Source: DASZHC01 sp035938215 (GTDB lineage Bacteria; Verrucomicrobiota; Verrucomicrobiia; Chthoniobacterales; JAFAMB01). Taken from it: 5,774 nt of DNA. The notes under the pieces were generated by a model, which worked only from the letters and a program-made list of their open reading frames with translations, ran no database searches and had not been told where the DNA came from. Numbering within the stretch: position 1 is the first letter of the stretch; the number at the start of each line of letters is the position of its first letter. The DNA lies in NCBI GenBank assembly GCA_035938215.1, contig DASZHC010000009.1, positions 1-5,774 on the forward strand, given 5' to 3'. Made by a program: the position numbers and the translations under genes. This document shows, piece after piece, positions 1 to 5,640 of the stretch.

Positions 1-2
1 AT

Positions 3-62
3 ACCGGGAACGCTGTGCCTTACGGCCGCCAATTCTACGTCCAGATAGACAAGAAGTTTTAG
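3..62 (+). CDS. C-terminal fragment of a probable outer-membrane beta-barrel protein
   Basis: Only the last 19 codons and a TAG stop are inside the window; the gene begins upstream of it. The visible end contains PYGRQFYVQIDKKF. A final stretch with Phe, Val and Ile at alternating positions and a C-terminal Phe is the usual last beta-strand and BAM-recognition signature of outer-membrane barrels, and GR-x-FYV is common at the end of TonB-dependent receptors. The other two forward frames read as less protein-like: frame 1 stops at 46-48, and frame 2 stays open to about 136 but looks unnatural. The fragment is too short to fix a family, so the barrel assignment is inference from the tail alone. 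An AT-rich 7-bp inverted repeat (58-64 with 78-84) overlaps the stop, but it has no T-run and is not a convincing terminator. Confidence 0.4.
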   Translation, partial: TGNAVPYGRQFYVQIDKKF

Positions 63-175
63 TTCGCACTATCAAAAAACTAAAGCGCTCCGGTGCCAAA
101 GCTCTGTTCTGGCCTTACCGGCTGCCCCATCCCTAGTCAGGTACGAGATGGATTCGAGGGACGGCGCGCTGCCTC

Positions 176-718
176 CTATTTCGCGGTCACATTTGCGCTC
201 GAGGATACGAGCGTGCCCAACCATCGATTGAGAGTCGCTTTCTCATAGAACAGCGTGTCGCTCCTGGTCTGATTCGGGTAGTAGTTGTAGCGATACAGGT
301 AATCCGGATCCACAAGGCTTTTCGACCCACTCGCCAGAGTTTTCCCGCGCGAATCGGTCAATGCATACTCAAAATACAAACGCAACGGCGACGCAATATT
401 GCGATCAATCCGCACGTTGCTGAGCCTCCGAGTCTTGGACAGGTCAATGCGTCCCGCGAGATCGACATCGGTAAATTTCAAGCTCAAAGTGCTTCCGGGG
501 AAACGCTTCGCCACAATGGGGGAAAGATAGCTTGAAACCTCGTCGCGGAAGATTCCCGCAGACACATTTTCCTGGCGTCCCTGGATCCGAAAATCAGAAA
601 ATTTCTCGGGATGGTCGAAACTGATCCGGACGTTACCGGCCGCGGCGTGAAAGGCGGTGGTCAAGCCCAGACTAAGTATTGGCAAGACCAGAGAGTAAAA
701 CAGTTGCTTCAGGTTCAT
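176..718 (-). CDS. Exported DUF3016-family protein of unknown function
   Basis: From the chosen start this is a 180-residue protein. Residues 1-27 form a signal peptide: Lys4, a hydrophobic core rich in Leu, Val and Ile, then an Ala-Ala-Ala cleavage region before Gly28. The mature part opens with VRISFDHPEKFSDFR (about 30-44), which matches the characteristic start of DUF3016 proteins (a beta-strand followed by a PEKF-TD-like motif). The remainder is mixed strand and helix, with conserved-looking segments VDLAGRID and FEYALTDSRGKTLASG. The frame is open for 22 more codons upstream, to 784. The ATG at 718 is preferred because it starts a clean signal peptide and has an AGAGG Shine-Dalgarno about seven bases upstream; the upstream residues look like translated promoter sequence. 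The likely location is the periplasm or cell envelope. No enzymatic role is known to me for this family. No partner gene is adjacent; the gene converges with the partial barrel gene at the left edge. Confidence 0.72.
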   Translation of the reverse strand: MNLKQLFYSLVLPILSLGLTTAFHAAAGNVRISFDHPEKFSDFRIQGRQENVSAGIFRDEVSSYLSPIVAKRFPGSTLSLKFTDVDLAGRIDLSKTRRLSNVRIDRNIASPLRLYFEYALTDSRGKTLASGSKSLVDPDYLYRYNYYPNQTRSDTLFYEKATLNRWLGTLVSSSANVTAK

Positions 719-733
719 TCCAGACCTCTTGTC

Positions 734-751
734 CAGGGAATATATTCCTTG
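734..751 (-). promoter_or_regulatory. Palindrome overlapping the likely -10 region of the DUF3016 gene
   Basis: Positions 737-748 read GGAATATATTCC, a perfect 12-bp palindrome. Two further pairs outside one mismatch extend the symmetry to 734-751. On the minus strand it contains TATATT (744-739), five of six matches to a sigma-70 -10 box. It lies about 20 bases upstream of the ATG at 718, with the AGAGG ribosome-binding site in between. I see no good -35 box at the right spacing. A dyad on top of a -10 box is a typical operator position, so repressor control is plausible, but this is inference. Confidence 0.35.
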
Positions 752-780
752 TCTGCGGTCCCTGCACGGGCGAAGGCTGG

Positions 781-907
781 TCACGCGGGGGAATGAGCTC
801 GCGCGGAGGTCGCGCTGAAGCGCGGAGGCATGAGCTCACGCAGAGGTCGCGGTGAAACGCGGAGGCATGAACTCACGCAGAGGTCGCGGTGAAACGCGGA
901 GGCTGAA
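781..907. repeat. Three 37-bp tandem repeats plus partial ends
   Basis: Three consecutive 37-bp units occupy 793-829, 830-866 and 867-903. Each begins ATGAGCTC or ATGAACTC, continues with an (A/G)CGC(A/G)GAGGTCGCG core, and ends GCGGAGGC. Units 2 and 3 differ at one position; unit 1 is more diverged. Partial matches flank the array (ACGCGG just before 793 and TGAAG after 903). The core CACGCAGAGG...GAAACGCGG is the same family as the repeats after mnmE at 4289-4389. There are no spacers between units, so this is not a CRISPR. It starts about 60 bp upstream of the DUF3016 gene start and seems non-coding. Confidence 0.85.
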
Positions 908-1027
908 GAGGGGCTGGAGGTCAGTGGTCGTCGGGGGAAGGGTGTAGGCCTTGGCCTAGCCCGTTATGTGAATGAGCAGGGGACCTTGTTCTCGTTGTTT
1001 AGGCAGCTTTGAAGCCGACATCAAAAA

Positions 1028-1129
1028 ATGGCCTTTGTACTTTTCATTTTGGCTGCCGTTGCGCTTAGCGTTCATCCCGCCCCCATGCCAGGGCTGAGAG
1101 AACCCAAAGCCCGGCAGCAAAACCACTGA
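1028..1129 (+). pseudogene. Small signal-peptide ORF, copy 1 (probable remnant)
   Basis: An ATG at 1028 opens a 33-codon frame that begins MAFVLFILAAVALSVHPA, a plausible secretion signal, and stops at 1127-1129. Bases 1028-1111 align at roughly 80% identity with 1338-1421 (copy 2). Relative to copy 2, this copy lacks one base near 1088-1093. Restoring it changes the downstream reading to GAERTQS, matching GAEEVQS in copy 2, and the restored frame then runs into the inverted repeat and stops about 1177. The ORF is therefore best read as a decayed or truncated member of a small secreted-protein family, not an intact gene. I do not recognise the family. There is no clear Shine-Dalgarno, only an A-rich stretch immediately before the ATG. 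A non-coding dispersed repeat is the alternative. Confidence 0.4.
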
Positions 1130-1148
1130 TTACCGATTCTAAAACATC

Positions 1149-1287
1149 CTCTGTGACCTCCGTGGCCTCCGTGCGATGATTCTTCTCGGTTTCCGATGCT
1201 GCCCCGATTGAGCTGTCCAAGATGGCTTTATCTGATGAATCATGAAGGGGACAAAAGGCTCGCACGGAGGTCACGGTGGTCACGGAG
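1149..1287. repeat. Imperfect 28-bp inverted repeat enclosing 83 bp
   Basis: The left arm (1149-1176) and right arm (1260-1287) are reverse complements over 28 bp with three mismatches. Both are built from the motif CACGGAGGTCACGG. The 83-bp interior (1177-1259) has no recognisable gene. This is a variant of the GC-rich intergenic repeat family seen elsewhere in the window. The paired-arm layout could fold into a long hairpin or represent two head-to-head repeat insertions. A minus-strand open frame at 1065-1283 is created by these arms (it contains TEATEVTED-like residues) and is not a credible gene. Confidence 0.7.
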
Positions 1288-1337
1288 TAGCTGAATACAT
1301 CCTACGATGTTTGTGGACGTTACTAATTTAAAATAGG

Positions 1338-1534
1338 ATGGCCTTTGTACTTTCATTCTGGCCGCTGCCGCTCTTGGCGTTCATCCCGCCGCCAAGGTCG
1401 GGGCTGAGGAGGTCCAAAGCCTGAATTTGGCTCTTGAACGAAAGGTACATTATTTGGCTTTCGGTGAGTCAGTGTCTCAGCAGGCTTGTAACGGCTCCGA
1501 GTTCGAGGACGAGTTCGAGTTCGAGGACGATTAG
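1338..1534 (+). pseudogene. Frameshifted small secreted-protein gene, copy 2
   Basis: As read, the ATG at 1338 gives only 28 residues ending at 1424. Copy 1 has TTTT at 1041-1044 where this copy has TTT at 1351-1353. Adding back one T yields a continuous 65-residue protein: a signal-peptide-like start MAFVLFILAAAALGVHPA, then AKVGAEEVQSLNLALERK, a middle with a single Cys at residue 51, and an acidic tail GSEFEDEFEFEDD ending at TAG 1532-1534. In the repaired frame, most differences from copy 1 across the first 18 codons are synonymous, which suggests a coding past. The tail is encoded by a 6-bp repeat tract. No family is recognised, and no good Shine-Dalgarno is visible (AGG lies directly against the ATG). 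The alternatives are a sequencing error in the T-run, making this a live gene, or a non-coding repeat. Confidence 0.42.
1499..1528 (+). repeat. Five 6-bp units, GAGTTC/GAGGAC
   Basis: The tract reads GAGTTC, GAGGAC, GAGTTC, GAGTTC, GAGGAC in immediate succession. It forms the 3' end of the repaired small ORF and encodes an acidic alternating Glu-Phe/Glu-Asp tail. It may have arisen by slippage, independently of the upstream ORF. Confidence 0.8.
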
Positions 1535-1619
1535 TTGCCTTGCAGAGACGTATACTCGGATATCAAGGCCTGTCCTTGGCTTAGTTAGGGACTAGAACCG
1601 AGATTCGGACCGAACCCCG

Positions 1620-1640
1620 AACGCCAAACGCCAAACGCCC
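1620..1640 (+). repeat. Three 7-bp tandem units, AACGCCA
   Basis: AACGCCA, AACGCCA and AACGCCC occur back to back about 60 bp upstream of hisC. This is a simple slippage-type repeat with no visible regulatory meaning. The rest of the 1541-1702 leader holds only a weak 5-bp hairpin (CAAGG 1564-1568 with CCTTG 1574-1578) and no convincing promoter. Confidence 0.75.
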
Positions 1641-1702
1641 GCGCATGGACAAAACCGGCTGATTCACCTAATGTCGCCCAGCGACGAATAGCGTCCTCAC
1701 TC

Positions 1703-2794
1703 ATGAATCTGATTTTCGAAAACGCGAACCCCTGGTTGTACGATCTCGTCAGTTACGTTCCTGGAAAACCGATAGAGGACGTTGCCAGAGAACTCGGACT
1801 GGAACCAGAGCAGATAGTTAAACTTGCCTCGAACGAAAATCCGCTCGGACCTTCGCCCGTTGCTTTGAAAGCGATGGAGGAAGCTCTACATAAGGCTCAC
1901 TATTATCCGGACGGAGGCGGTTATCATCTGCGAGCCGGCATCGCTGCCAAATTTGGTCTTACCTCGGACAATGTAATACTCGGCACGGGCTCGAACGAAA
2001 TCATCGAATTCCTTGGTCACGCCTTCTTACGCCCTGACGACAATATTGTGACCGCGGAACACGCGTTTGTGGTCTACAAGATCCTTGCGAAACTTTTTGG
2101 CGCAGAAGCGATTGAAGTGGCGGACCCGAATTTGACGCACGACCTCCCAGGTATGGCGGACGCGATAAATGAGCGAACTAAAATTGTTTATATCGCAAAT
2201 CCGAATAATCCGACGGGAACGATGGTGGGACAGGAGGAGTTGGATCAGTTCGTCACGGTGGTACCGCCGACCGTTTTGATTGCCATTGACGAGGCATATT
2301 ATGAGTTTTTGCCAAACCCGCCCGACTCACTGAAACACATCCATGACCATCCGAATGTCATTGTGCTCCGAACCTTTTCCAAGATCCAGGGATTGGCCGG
2401 TCTGCGAATCGGGTACGGACTAGCTCACGCTGAGCTCGTTCGGCTTCTACAAAAAACGCGTCAGCCATTCAATGTGAATTCAGTTGCGCAAGCCGGAGCG
2501 CTCGCGGGACTTCAGGATGAAACCCATCAAGCTAGAACCCGGGAAGTAACCCGTGAAGGGCGTGATTTTCTCCAGGCCGGATTCGCAAAGCGTAATCTCG
2601 AATACGTACCGAGTGTCGCCAACTTTGTTCTGGTAAAGGTAGGCAATGGCAAGGAGGTGTTCCAAAAGCTTCTGAGACGCGGGATGATCGTACGTGCCAT
2701 GGATGAGTACAAGCTGCCTGCATGGATTCGCGTGAGTGTGGGCACCCCTGAGCAAAACCGGCGCTTTTTCCGGGATCTGGACGAGGTATTGTAG
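1703..2794 (+). CDS. hisC: Histidinol-phosphate aminotransferase
   Basis: This 363-residue, cytoplasmic fold-type I PLP enzyme is predicted to transfer the amino group of glutamate to imidazole-acetol phosphate, giving L-histidinol phosphate in histidine biosynthesis. Visible motifs in order are LASNENPLGPSP (41-52, substrate and cofactor entry loop), YYPDGGGYHLR (67-77), GTGSNEII (94-101, PLP phosphate region), ANPNNPTGT (165-173, containing the PLP-contacting Asn), IDEAYYEF (195-202, Asp196 for the pyridine nitrogen and Tyr199), TFSKIQGLAGLRIGYG (224-239, Schiff-base Lys227 and Arg235), and WIRVSVGT (341-348, Arg343 for the substrate carboxylate). Length and order match the family. The ATG at 1703 has no Shine-Dalgarno, and no alternative in-frame ATG is seen nearby. 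The residues after Lys227 are IQ, where AY or AF is common. No other his genes are visible. HisC paralogues can act on aromatic amino acids, so the substrate is inferred from overall resemblance. Confidence 0.93.
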   Translation: MNLIFENANPWLYDLVSYVPGKPIEDVARELGLEPEQIVKLASNENPLGPSPVALKAMEEALHKAHYYPDGGGYHLRAGIAAKFGLTSDNVILGTGSNEIIEFLGHAFLRPDDNIVTAEHAFVVYKILAKLFGAEAIEVADPNLTHDLPGMADAINERTKIVYIANPNNPTGTMVGQEELDQFVTVVPPTVLIAIDEAYYEFLPNPPDSLKHIHDHPNVIVLRTFSKIQGLAGLRIGYGLAHAELVRLLQKTRQPFNVNSVAQAGALAGLQDETHQARTREVTREGRDFLQAGFAKRNLEYVPSVANFVLVKVGNGKEVFQKLLRRGMIVRAMDEYKLPAWIRVSVGTPEQNRRFFRDLDEVL

Positions 2795-2804
2795 GTAGGA
2801 GGGA

Positions 2805-2826
2805 GGGACGGTCTCTGTGCCGTCCC
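2805..2826 (+). terminator. Probable transcription terminator after hisC
   Basis: GGGACGG (2805-2811) and CCGTCCC (2820-2826) form a perfect 7-bp GC-rich stem with an 8-base loop. It starts 11 bases after the hisC stop and is followed by the moderately T-rich ATTCTTGTCCTTGTT. The geometry fits a rho-independent terminator, though the T-run is interrupted. It argues that mnmE is not simply read through from hisC. The remaining bases up to 2937 show no clear promoter. Confidence 0.6.
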
Positions 2827-2937
2827 ATTCTTGTCCTTGTTACGCGGGTCAAAGGATTAGTCGGACGTCCCCTTGCTTCGGCCCGGATGTCAGCCGAAAC
2901 TTCGTGCTCTCCTTCTCTTTGTGGTGAACCCTGTTTC

Positions 2938-4275
2938 ATGGCATACGGAGACACCATTGCCGCTATTTCAACCCCTATTGGAGAGGGTGCGCTGGCGGTT
3001 ATTCGGTTGACCGGAGCCGCGGCGCTATCGGTTCTAAACCGCGTGTTCCGGTGTTCCGTAACGCCTGATAATTTTGAGCCGCGGCGCGTTCACTTTGGCC
3101 AGATTCACGATGGTGCGACTAAAATCGACGAAGTGCTTGCGACCTTTTTTCGTGGTCCTGCAAGTTACACCGGAGAGGATGTCGTGGAGATCAGTTGTCA
3201 CGGCGGAGTCCTCGTCACTCGCCGAGTATTAGACCTCGTGTTGAATGCGGGAGCCAGGATGGCCAATCCCGGAGAATTCACGCAACGCGCGTTTCTCAAT
3301 GGCAAACTTGATTTGACTCAGGCGGAAGCGGTCATGGATCTGATCCGCGCGCAGACGGAACTGGCTTTGCGCGCAGCAAATGAACAGCTCGCTGGCCATC
3401 TCGGTCGCGAAGTAACCGAGCTTCGCGAATTGCTTTTGACCATCCTGGCACACGTGGAAGCCTACATCGATTTTCCGGACGAAGAGATCGATCCAGATAC
3501 GGGGAGTGCATTGCTGGAAAGAATTTTTCGGCTCGAGAAGCGCCTCGACAAATTGCTGGCTACGGCGGACCAGGGAAGAGTCCTGCGTCATGGTTTGAGG
3601 ACTGTCATCTACGGTGCGCCTAATGTCGGTAAGTCGAGCCTGTTGAACCTCTTGCTGGGTTATGAACGCGCGATAGTAACGGACACTCCCGGAACAACAC
3701 GCGACACAATCGAAGAAGTGATAAATATACGGGGAATACCGGTTCGATTAATCGACACAGCCGGAGCCACGGAATCATCCGACCTTGTCGAAACGGAAGG
3801 AATTCGCCGTACGTATCGCGAGGTGGAAAACGCTGACTTAATCATTCAAGTGGTGGATTCCAGTCAGCCGCGTACAGAGCAAGAACTGATCGATGGGCCG
3901 AAGGGTATCGTCCTCCTAAACAAGGCCGACTTGGGTGTGCATTCCGATTGGTCCAGAATTGGCGGGATAACATTTTCCTGCAAGGAACGGATCGGACTCG
4001 AAGATTTGAATCAGGCGATTTGGGAGCAGGTTATGGGAGGAGCGGTAAAGCTTGCAGACGTGCGCGTAGCGATCAATGCGCGCCACCAAGCCGCTCTTCA
4101 AAGCGCAAGATTGCTGCTGGAGACCGCGCGCCAAAGCCTCGGAGAGGGGAAATCTCCGGAGTTTGTTTCCATCGAATTGCGCGGGGCACTCGATGCTCTT
4201 GGCGAGGTCGTCGGAAAAATGGATACTGAGGATTTGCTCGGTAAAATCTTCAGCGAGTTTTGCATCGGCAAGTAG
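2938..4275 (+). CDS. mnmE: tRNA modification GTPase MnmE
   Basis: This 445-residue cytoplasmic protein is predicted to work with MnmG to make the 5-carboxymethylaminomethyl (or related) group on wobble U34 of certain tRNAs. Residues 1-118 are the folate-binding domain (opening DTIAAISTPIGEGALAVIRL, and SYTGEDVVEISCHGG). Residues 119 to about 215 and 380-445 form the helical domain. The inserted G domain carries GAPNVGKSS (226-234, P-loop with the potassium-coordinating Asn229), TDTPGTTRD (248-256), DTAG (273-276), NKAD (328-331) and SCKE as G5. The end is FCIGK with the conserved Cys442. The frame is open 17 codons upstream to an ATG at 2887, but the 2938 start gives the family-standard N-terminus. 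A weak GGTGA lies about 12 bases upstream of it. Switch II reads DTAGATES, where Arg is common at the Thr position; the later conserved Glu (Glu285) is kept. MnmG is not in the window. Confidence 0.95.
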   Translation: MAYGDTIAAISTPIGEGALAVIRLTGAAALSVLNRVFRCSVTPDNFEPRRVHFGQIHDGATKIDEVLATFFRGPASYTGEDVVEISCHGGVLVTRRVLDLVLNAGARMANPGEFTQRAFLNGKLDLTQAEAVMDLIRAQTELALRAANEQLAGHLGREVTELRELLLTILAHVEAYIDFPDEEIDPDTGSALLERIFRLEKRLDKLLATADQGRVLRHGLRTVIYGAPNVGKSSLLNLLLGYERAIVTDTPGTTRDTIEEVINIRGIPVRLIDTAGATESSDLVETEGIRRTYREVENADLIIQVVDSSQPRTEQELIDGPKGIVLLNKADLGVHSDWSRIGGITFSCKERIGLEDLNQAIWEQVMGGAVKLADVRVAINARHQAALQSARLLLETARQSLGEGKSPEFVSIELRGALDALGEVVGKMDTEDLLGKIFSEFCIGK

Positions 4276-4288
4276 TCACGCGGCCGAG

Positions 4289-4389
4289 CACGCAGAGGGC
4301 GCTGAGGAACGTGGCGAAGGAAAACGGGCCTCACGCAGAGGGCACTGAGGAAACGCGGCGAACGAAAACAGGCCTCACGCAGAGGACGC
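4289..4389 (+). repeat. CACGCAGAGG-type direct repeats after mnmE
   Basis: Two near-identical units, 4289-4331 (43 bp) and 4332-4375 (44 bp), are followed by a truncated third at 4376-4389. Each begins CACGCAGAGG, continues with GGC(G/A)CTGAGGAA, then CG(T/C)GGCGAA and GAAAAC(G/A)GGCCT. The array begins about 13 bases after the mnmE stop. It shares its core with the 37-bp repeats at 793-903. A minus-strand open frame across it and the mnmE 3' end is an artefact of the repeat. Confidence 0.85.
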
Positions 4390-4412
4390 TTTGTACTGCT
4401 CGGATCCGAAAG

Positions 4413-4434
4413 ATTATTTACACGACTAAATAAT
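4413..4434. other. AT-rich hairpin in the core between convergent genes
   Basis: ATTATTTA (4413-4420) pairs with TAAATAAT (4427-4434) around a 6-base loop. It lies in the AT-rich stretch 4391-4470, which contrasts with the GC-rich repeats on both sides and also holds the 10-bp palindrome TCGGATCCGA (4400-4409). No T-run follows closely on either strand, so it is at best a weak bidirectional terminator. No gene is visible in this stretch. Confidence 0.3.
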
Positions 4435-4474
4435 AAGAAAAGCACTTTACCCACACAAAAAAGCTGTACTACCT

Positions 4475-4625
4475 CCCCCGCGTTCCCCCTGCGCGAGGCT
4501 ATTCTTCCTGCCCGCGTTAAGCTTCGTCCCCCGCGTGAGGTTCTTTTCTTCCCCCGCGTTCCCCCTGCGTCCTCTGCGCGAGGCTCGTCTTCCTCCCTGC
4601 GTTAAGCACCCGCGTCCTCTGCGCG
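4475..4625 (-). repeat. Inverted-orientation copies of the same repeat beside pyrD
   Basis: Two related units begin at 4475 and 4551, both starting CCCCCGCGTTCCCCCTGCG and continuing to GCGAGGCT and then a ...GCGTTAAGC segment. The second carries an extra TCCTCTGC. Read on the minus strand they are the same family as the units after mnmE: 4567-4584 is the reverse complement of 4372-4389 over 18 bp with one mismatch. A further GCGTCCTCTGCGCG occurs at 4612-4625, directly against the pyrD stop. Together with 4289-4389 they form inverted arms around an AT-rich core. Confidence 0.8.
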
Positions 4626-4626
4626 C

Positions 4627-5628
4627 TCAGAGGCTTGCGATGATATCACACAAGAGCCGAGGGCCGTAATAAACAAAACCCGTATAAAGCTGGACCAGCT
4701 CGGCTCCGGAATCGAGTCGAACCTTCGCGTCCTCCGCCGTCATAATTCCGCCAGCCGAAATGATCGGCAGTGAACTCACACTGCGGATGTAGCGGAGGAT
4801 CTCGAGCGACCTTGCCCCGAGAGGTCTTCCGCTCAGTCCTCCCTCCTGTCGCTTTGCCGCCGGCAGCATCTGATGATCAATTGTTGTGTTTGTTGCCACA
4901 ATTCCGGAGAGCCGGTATTCGGAAGCAAGCGCCAGAATATCGTCTATTTGCGCGAACGTCAGGTCTGGCGCGATTTTTACAAGCAACGGTCTGCCCGGAT
5001 TTTCCGGCTGAATTTGGCTGAAAAGCTCGCTGATCAGGGCGCCTTCCTGCAATTTGCGAAGCCCCGGCGTGTTCGGGGAACTCACGTTAAGAACAAAATA
5101 GTCGCCCAGTGCCTTGAGCTTGCGGAATGATTCCACGTAATCCGTCGCCGCTTGTTCAAGGGGTACGACTTTTGTTTTCCCGATGTTGATACCCACAGGG
5201 ATACCCGGCCAGCGCTGCGAGATTCTCAATGCTTCGAGACGTTTGCCAATGGCGGCAGCTCCATCGTTATTGAAACCGAGCCGGTTGATCAGAGCCTCCG
5301 ATTCGGGGATTCGAAATATCCTTGGACGTGGATTACCCGCCTGCGGTCCGGCGGTCATCGTGCCGATCTCGATAAATCCGAAGCCGAGCGCCTCCCATGC
5401 CGGGAGCGCAATTCCGTTCTTGTCGAAACCGGCCGCTAAACCTATCGGGTTCGGAAAATGCAGGCCAAATACCTCTTTCTCGAGCCTTTTAGCGCTGGGC
5501 CGATGCAGAATTCGAAGAAGCCATGGAGACCGGGAGATTGTTCCCAACGCCGCGAGCGCGAAGTGATGAGCATTTTCCGGCTCCATCCTGAACAAGAGCG
5601 GCTTCAGAAAACGCTCGTAAGATCCCAT
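4627..5628 (-). CDS. pyrD: Dihydroorotate dehydrogenase, class 2 (quinone)
   Basis: This 333-residue FMN enzyme is predicted to oxidise dihydroorotate to orotate in de novo pyrimidine synthesis, passing electrons to membrane quinone. Residues 1-45 are the N-terminal amphipathic extension typical of class 2 (FLKPLLFRMEPENAHHFALAAL). The barrel carries LAAGFDKNG (64-72, FMN contact Lys70), NRLGFNNDG (115-123), NVSSPNTPGLR (181-191, with catalytic base Ser184), LLVKIAPDL (215-223, Lys218), ATNTT (245-249), GGLSGRPL (263-270), SAGGI (291-295) and LYTGF (314-318). Length is close to the E. coli enzyme. The frame continues 28 codons upstream to a GTG at 5712. The ATG at 5628 is chosen because it gives the normal family N-terminus; the extra codons are translated inverted-repeat sequence. 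No Shine-Dalgarno is visible before the ATG. The gene is convergent with mnmE, and its stop codon abuts a GC-rich intergenic repeat. Confidence 0.95.
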   Translation of the reverse strand: MGSYERFLKPLLFRMEPENAHHFALAALGTISRSPWLLRILHRPSAKRLEKEVFGLHFPNPIGLAAGFDKNGIALPAWEALGFGFIEIGTMTAGPQAGNPRPRIFRIPESEALINRLGFNNDGAAAIGKRLEALRISQRWPGIPVGINIGKTKVVPLEQAATDYVESFRKLKALGDYFVLNVSSPNTPGLRKLQEGALISELFSQIQPENPGRPLLVKIAPDLTFAQIDDILALASEYRLSGIVATNTTIDHQMLPAAKRQEGGLSGRPLGARSLEILRYIRSVSSLPIISAGGIMTAEDAKVRLDSGAELVQLYTGFVYYGPRLLCDIIASL

Positions 5629-5640
5629 GGCGGAGATAAA

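Noticed and set aside
793..903. CRISPR-like 37-bp repeat spacing
   Set aside because: The units are directly tandem with no unique spacers, and there are no cas genes.
945..958. 14-bp near-palindrome TAGGCC-TT-GGCCTA
   Set aside because: The two-base centre is too tight for a hairpin. It is far from any gene start and is likely chance in GC-rich spacer.
1065..1283. Minus-strand 72-codon open frame
   Set aside because: It is generated by the two CACGGAGG repeat arms (TEATEVTED-like translation) and overlaps the small-ORF copy. It has no domain and no ribosome-binding site.
2887..2937. 17-codon N-terminal extension of mnmE
   Set aside because: MnmE normally begins a few residues before DTIAAI, so the ATG at 2938 fits. 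The extension has no conserved features.
2532..2957. Minus-strand 141-codon open frame over the hisC 3' end
   Set aside because: It is a shadow of hisC and its downstream hairpin, with low-complexity Arg/Pro/His composition and no motifs.
4390..4400. Possible third copy of the small-ORF start (CTTTGTACT)
   Set aside because: Only nine bases match 1033-1041, and there is no further similarity on either side.
4098..4454. Minus-strand 118-codon open frame over the mnmE 3' end
   Set aside because: It is antisense to conserved MnmE sequence and to the repeats, so its composition is repeat-derived.
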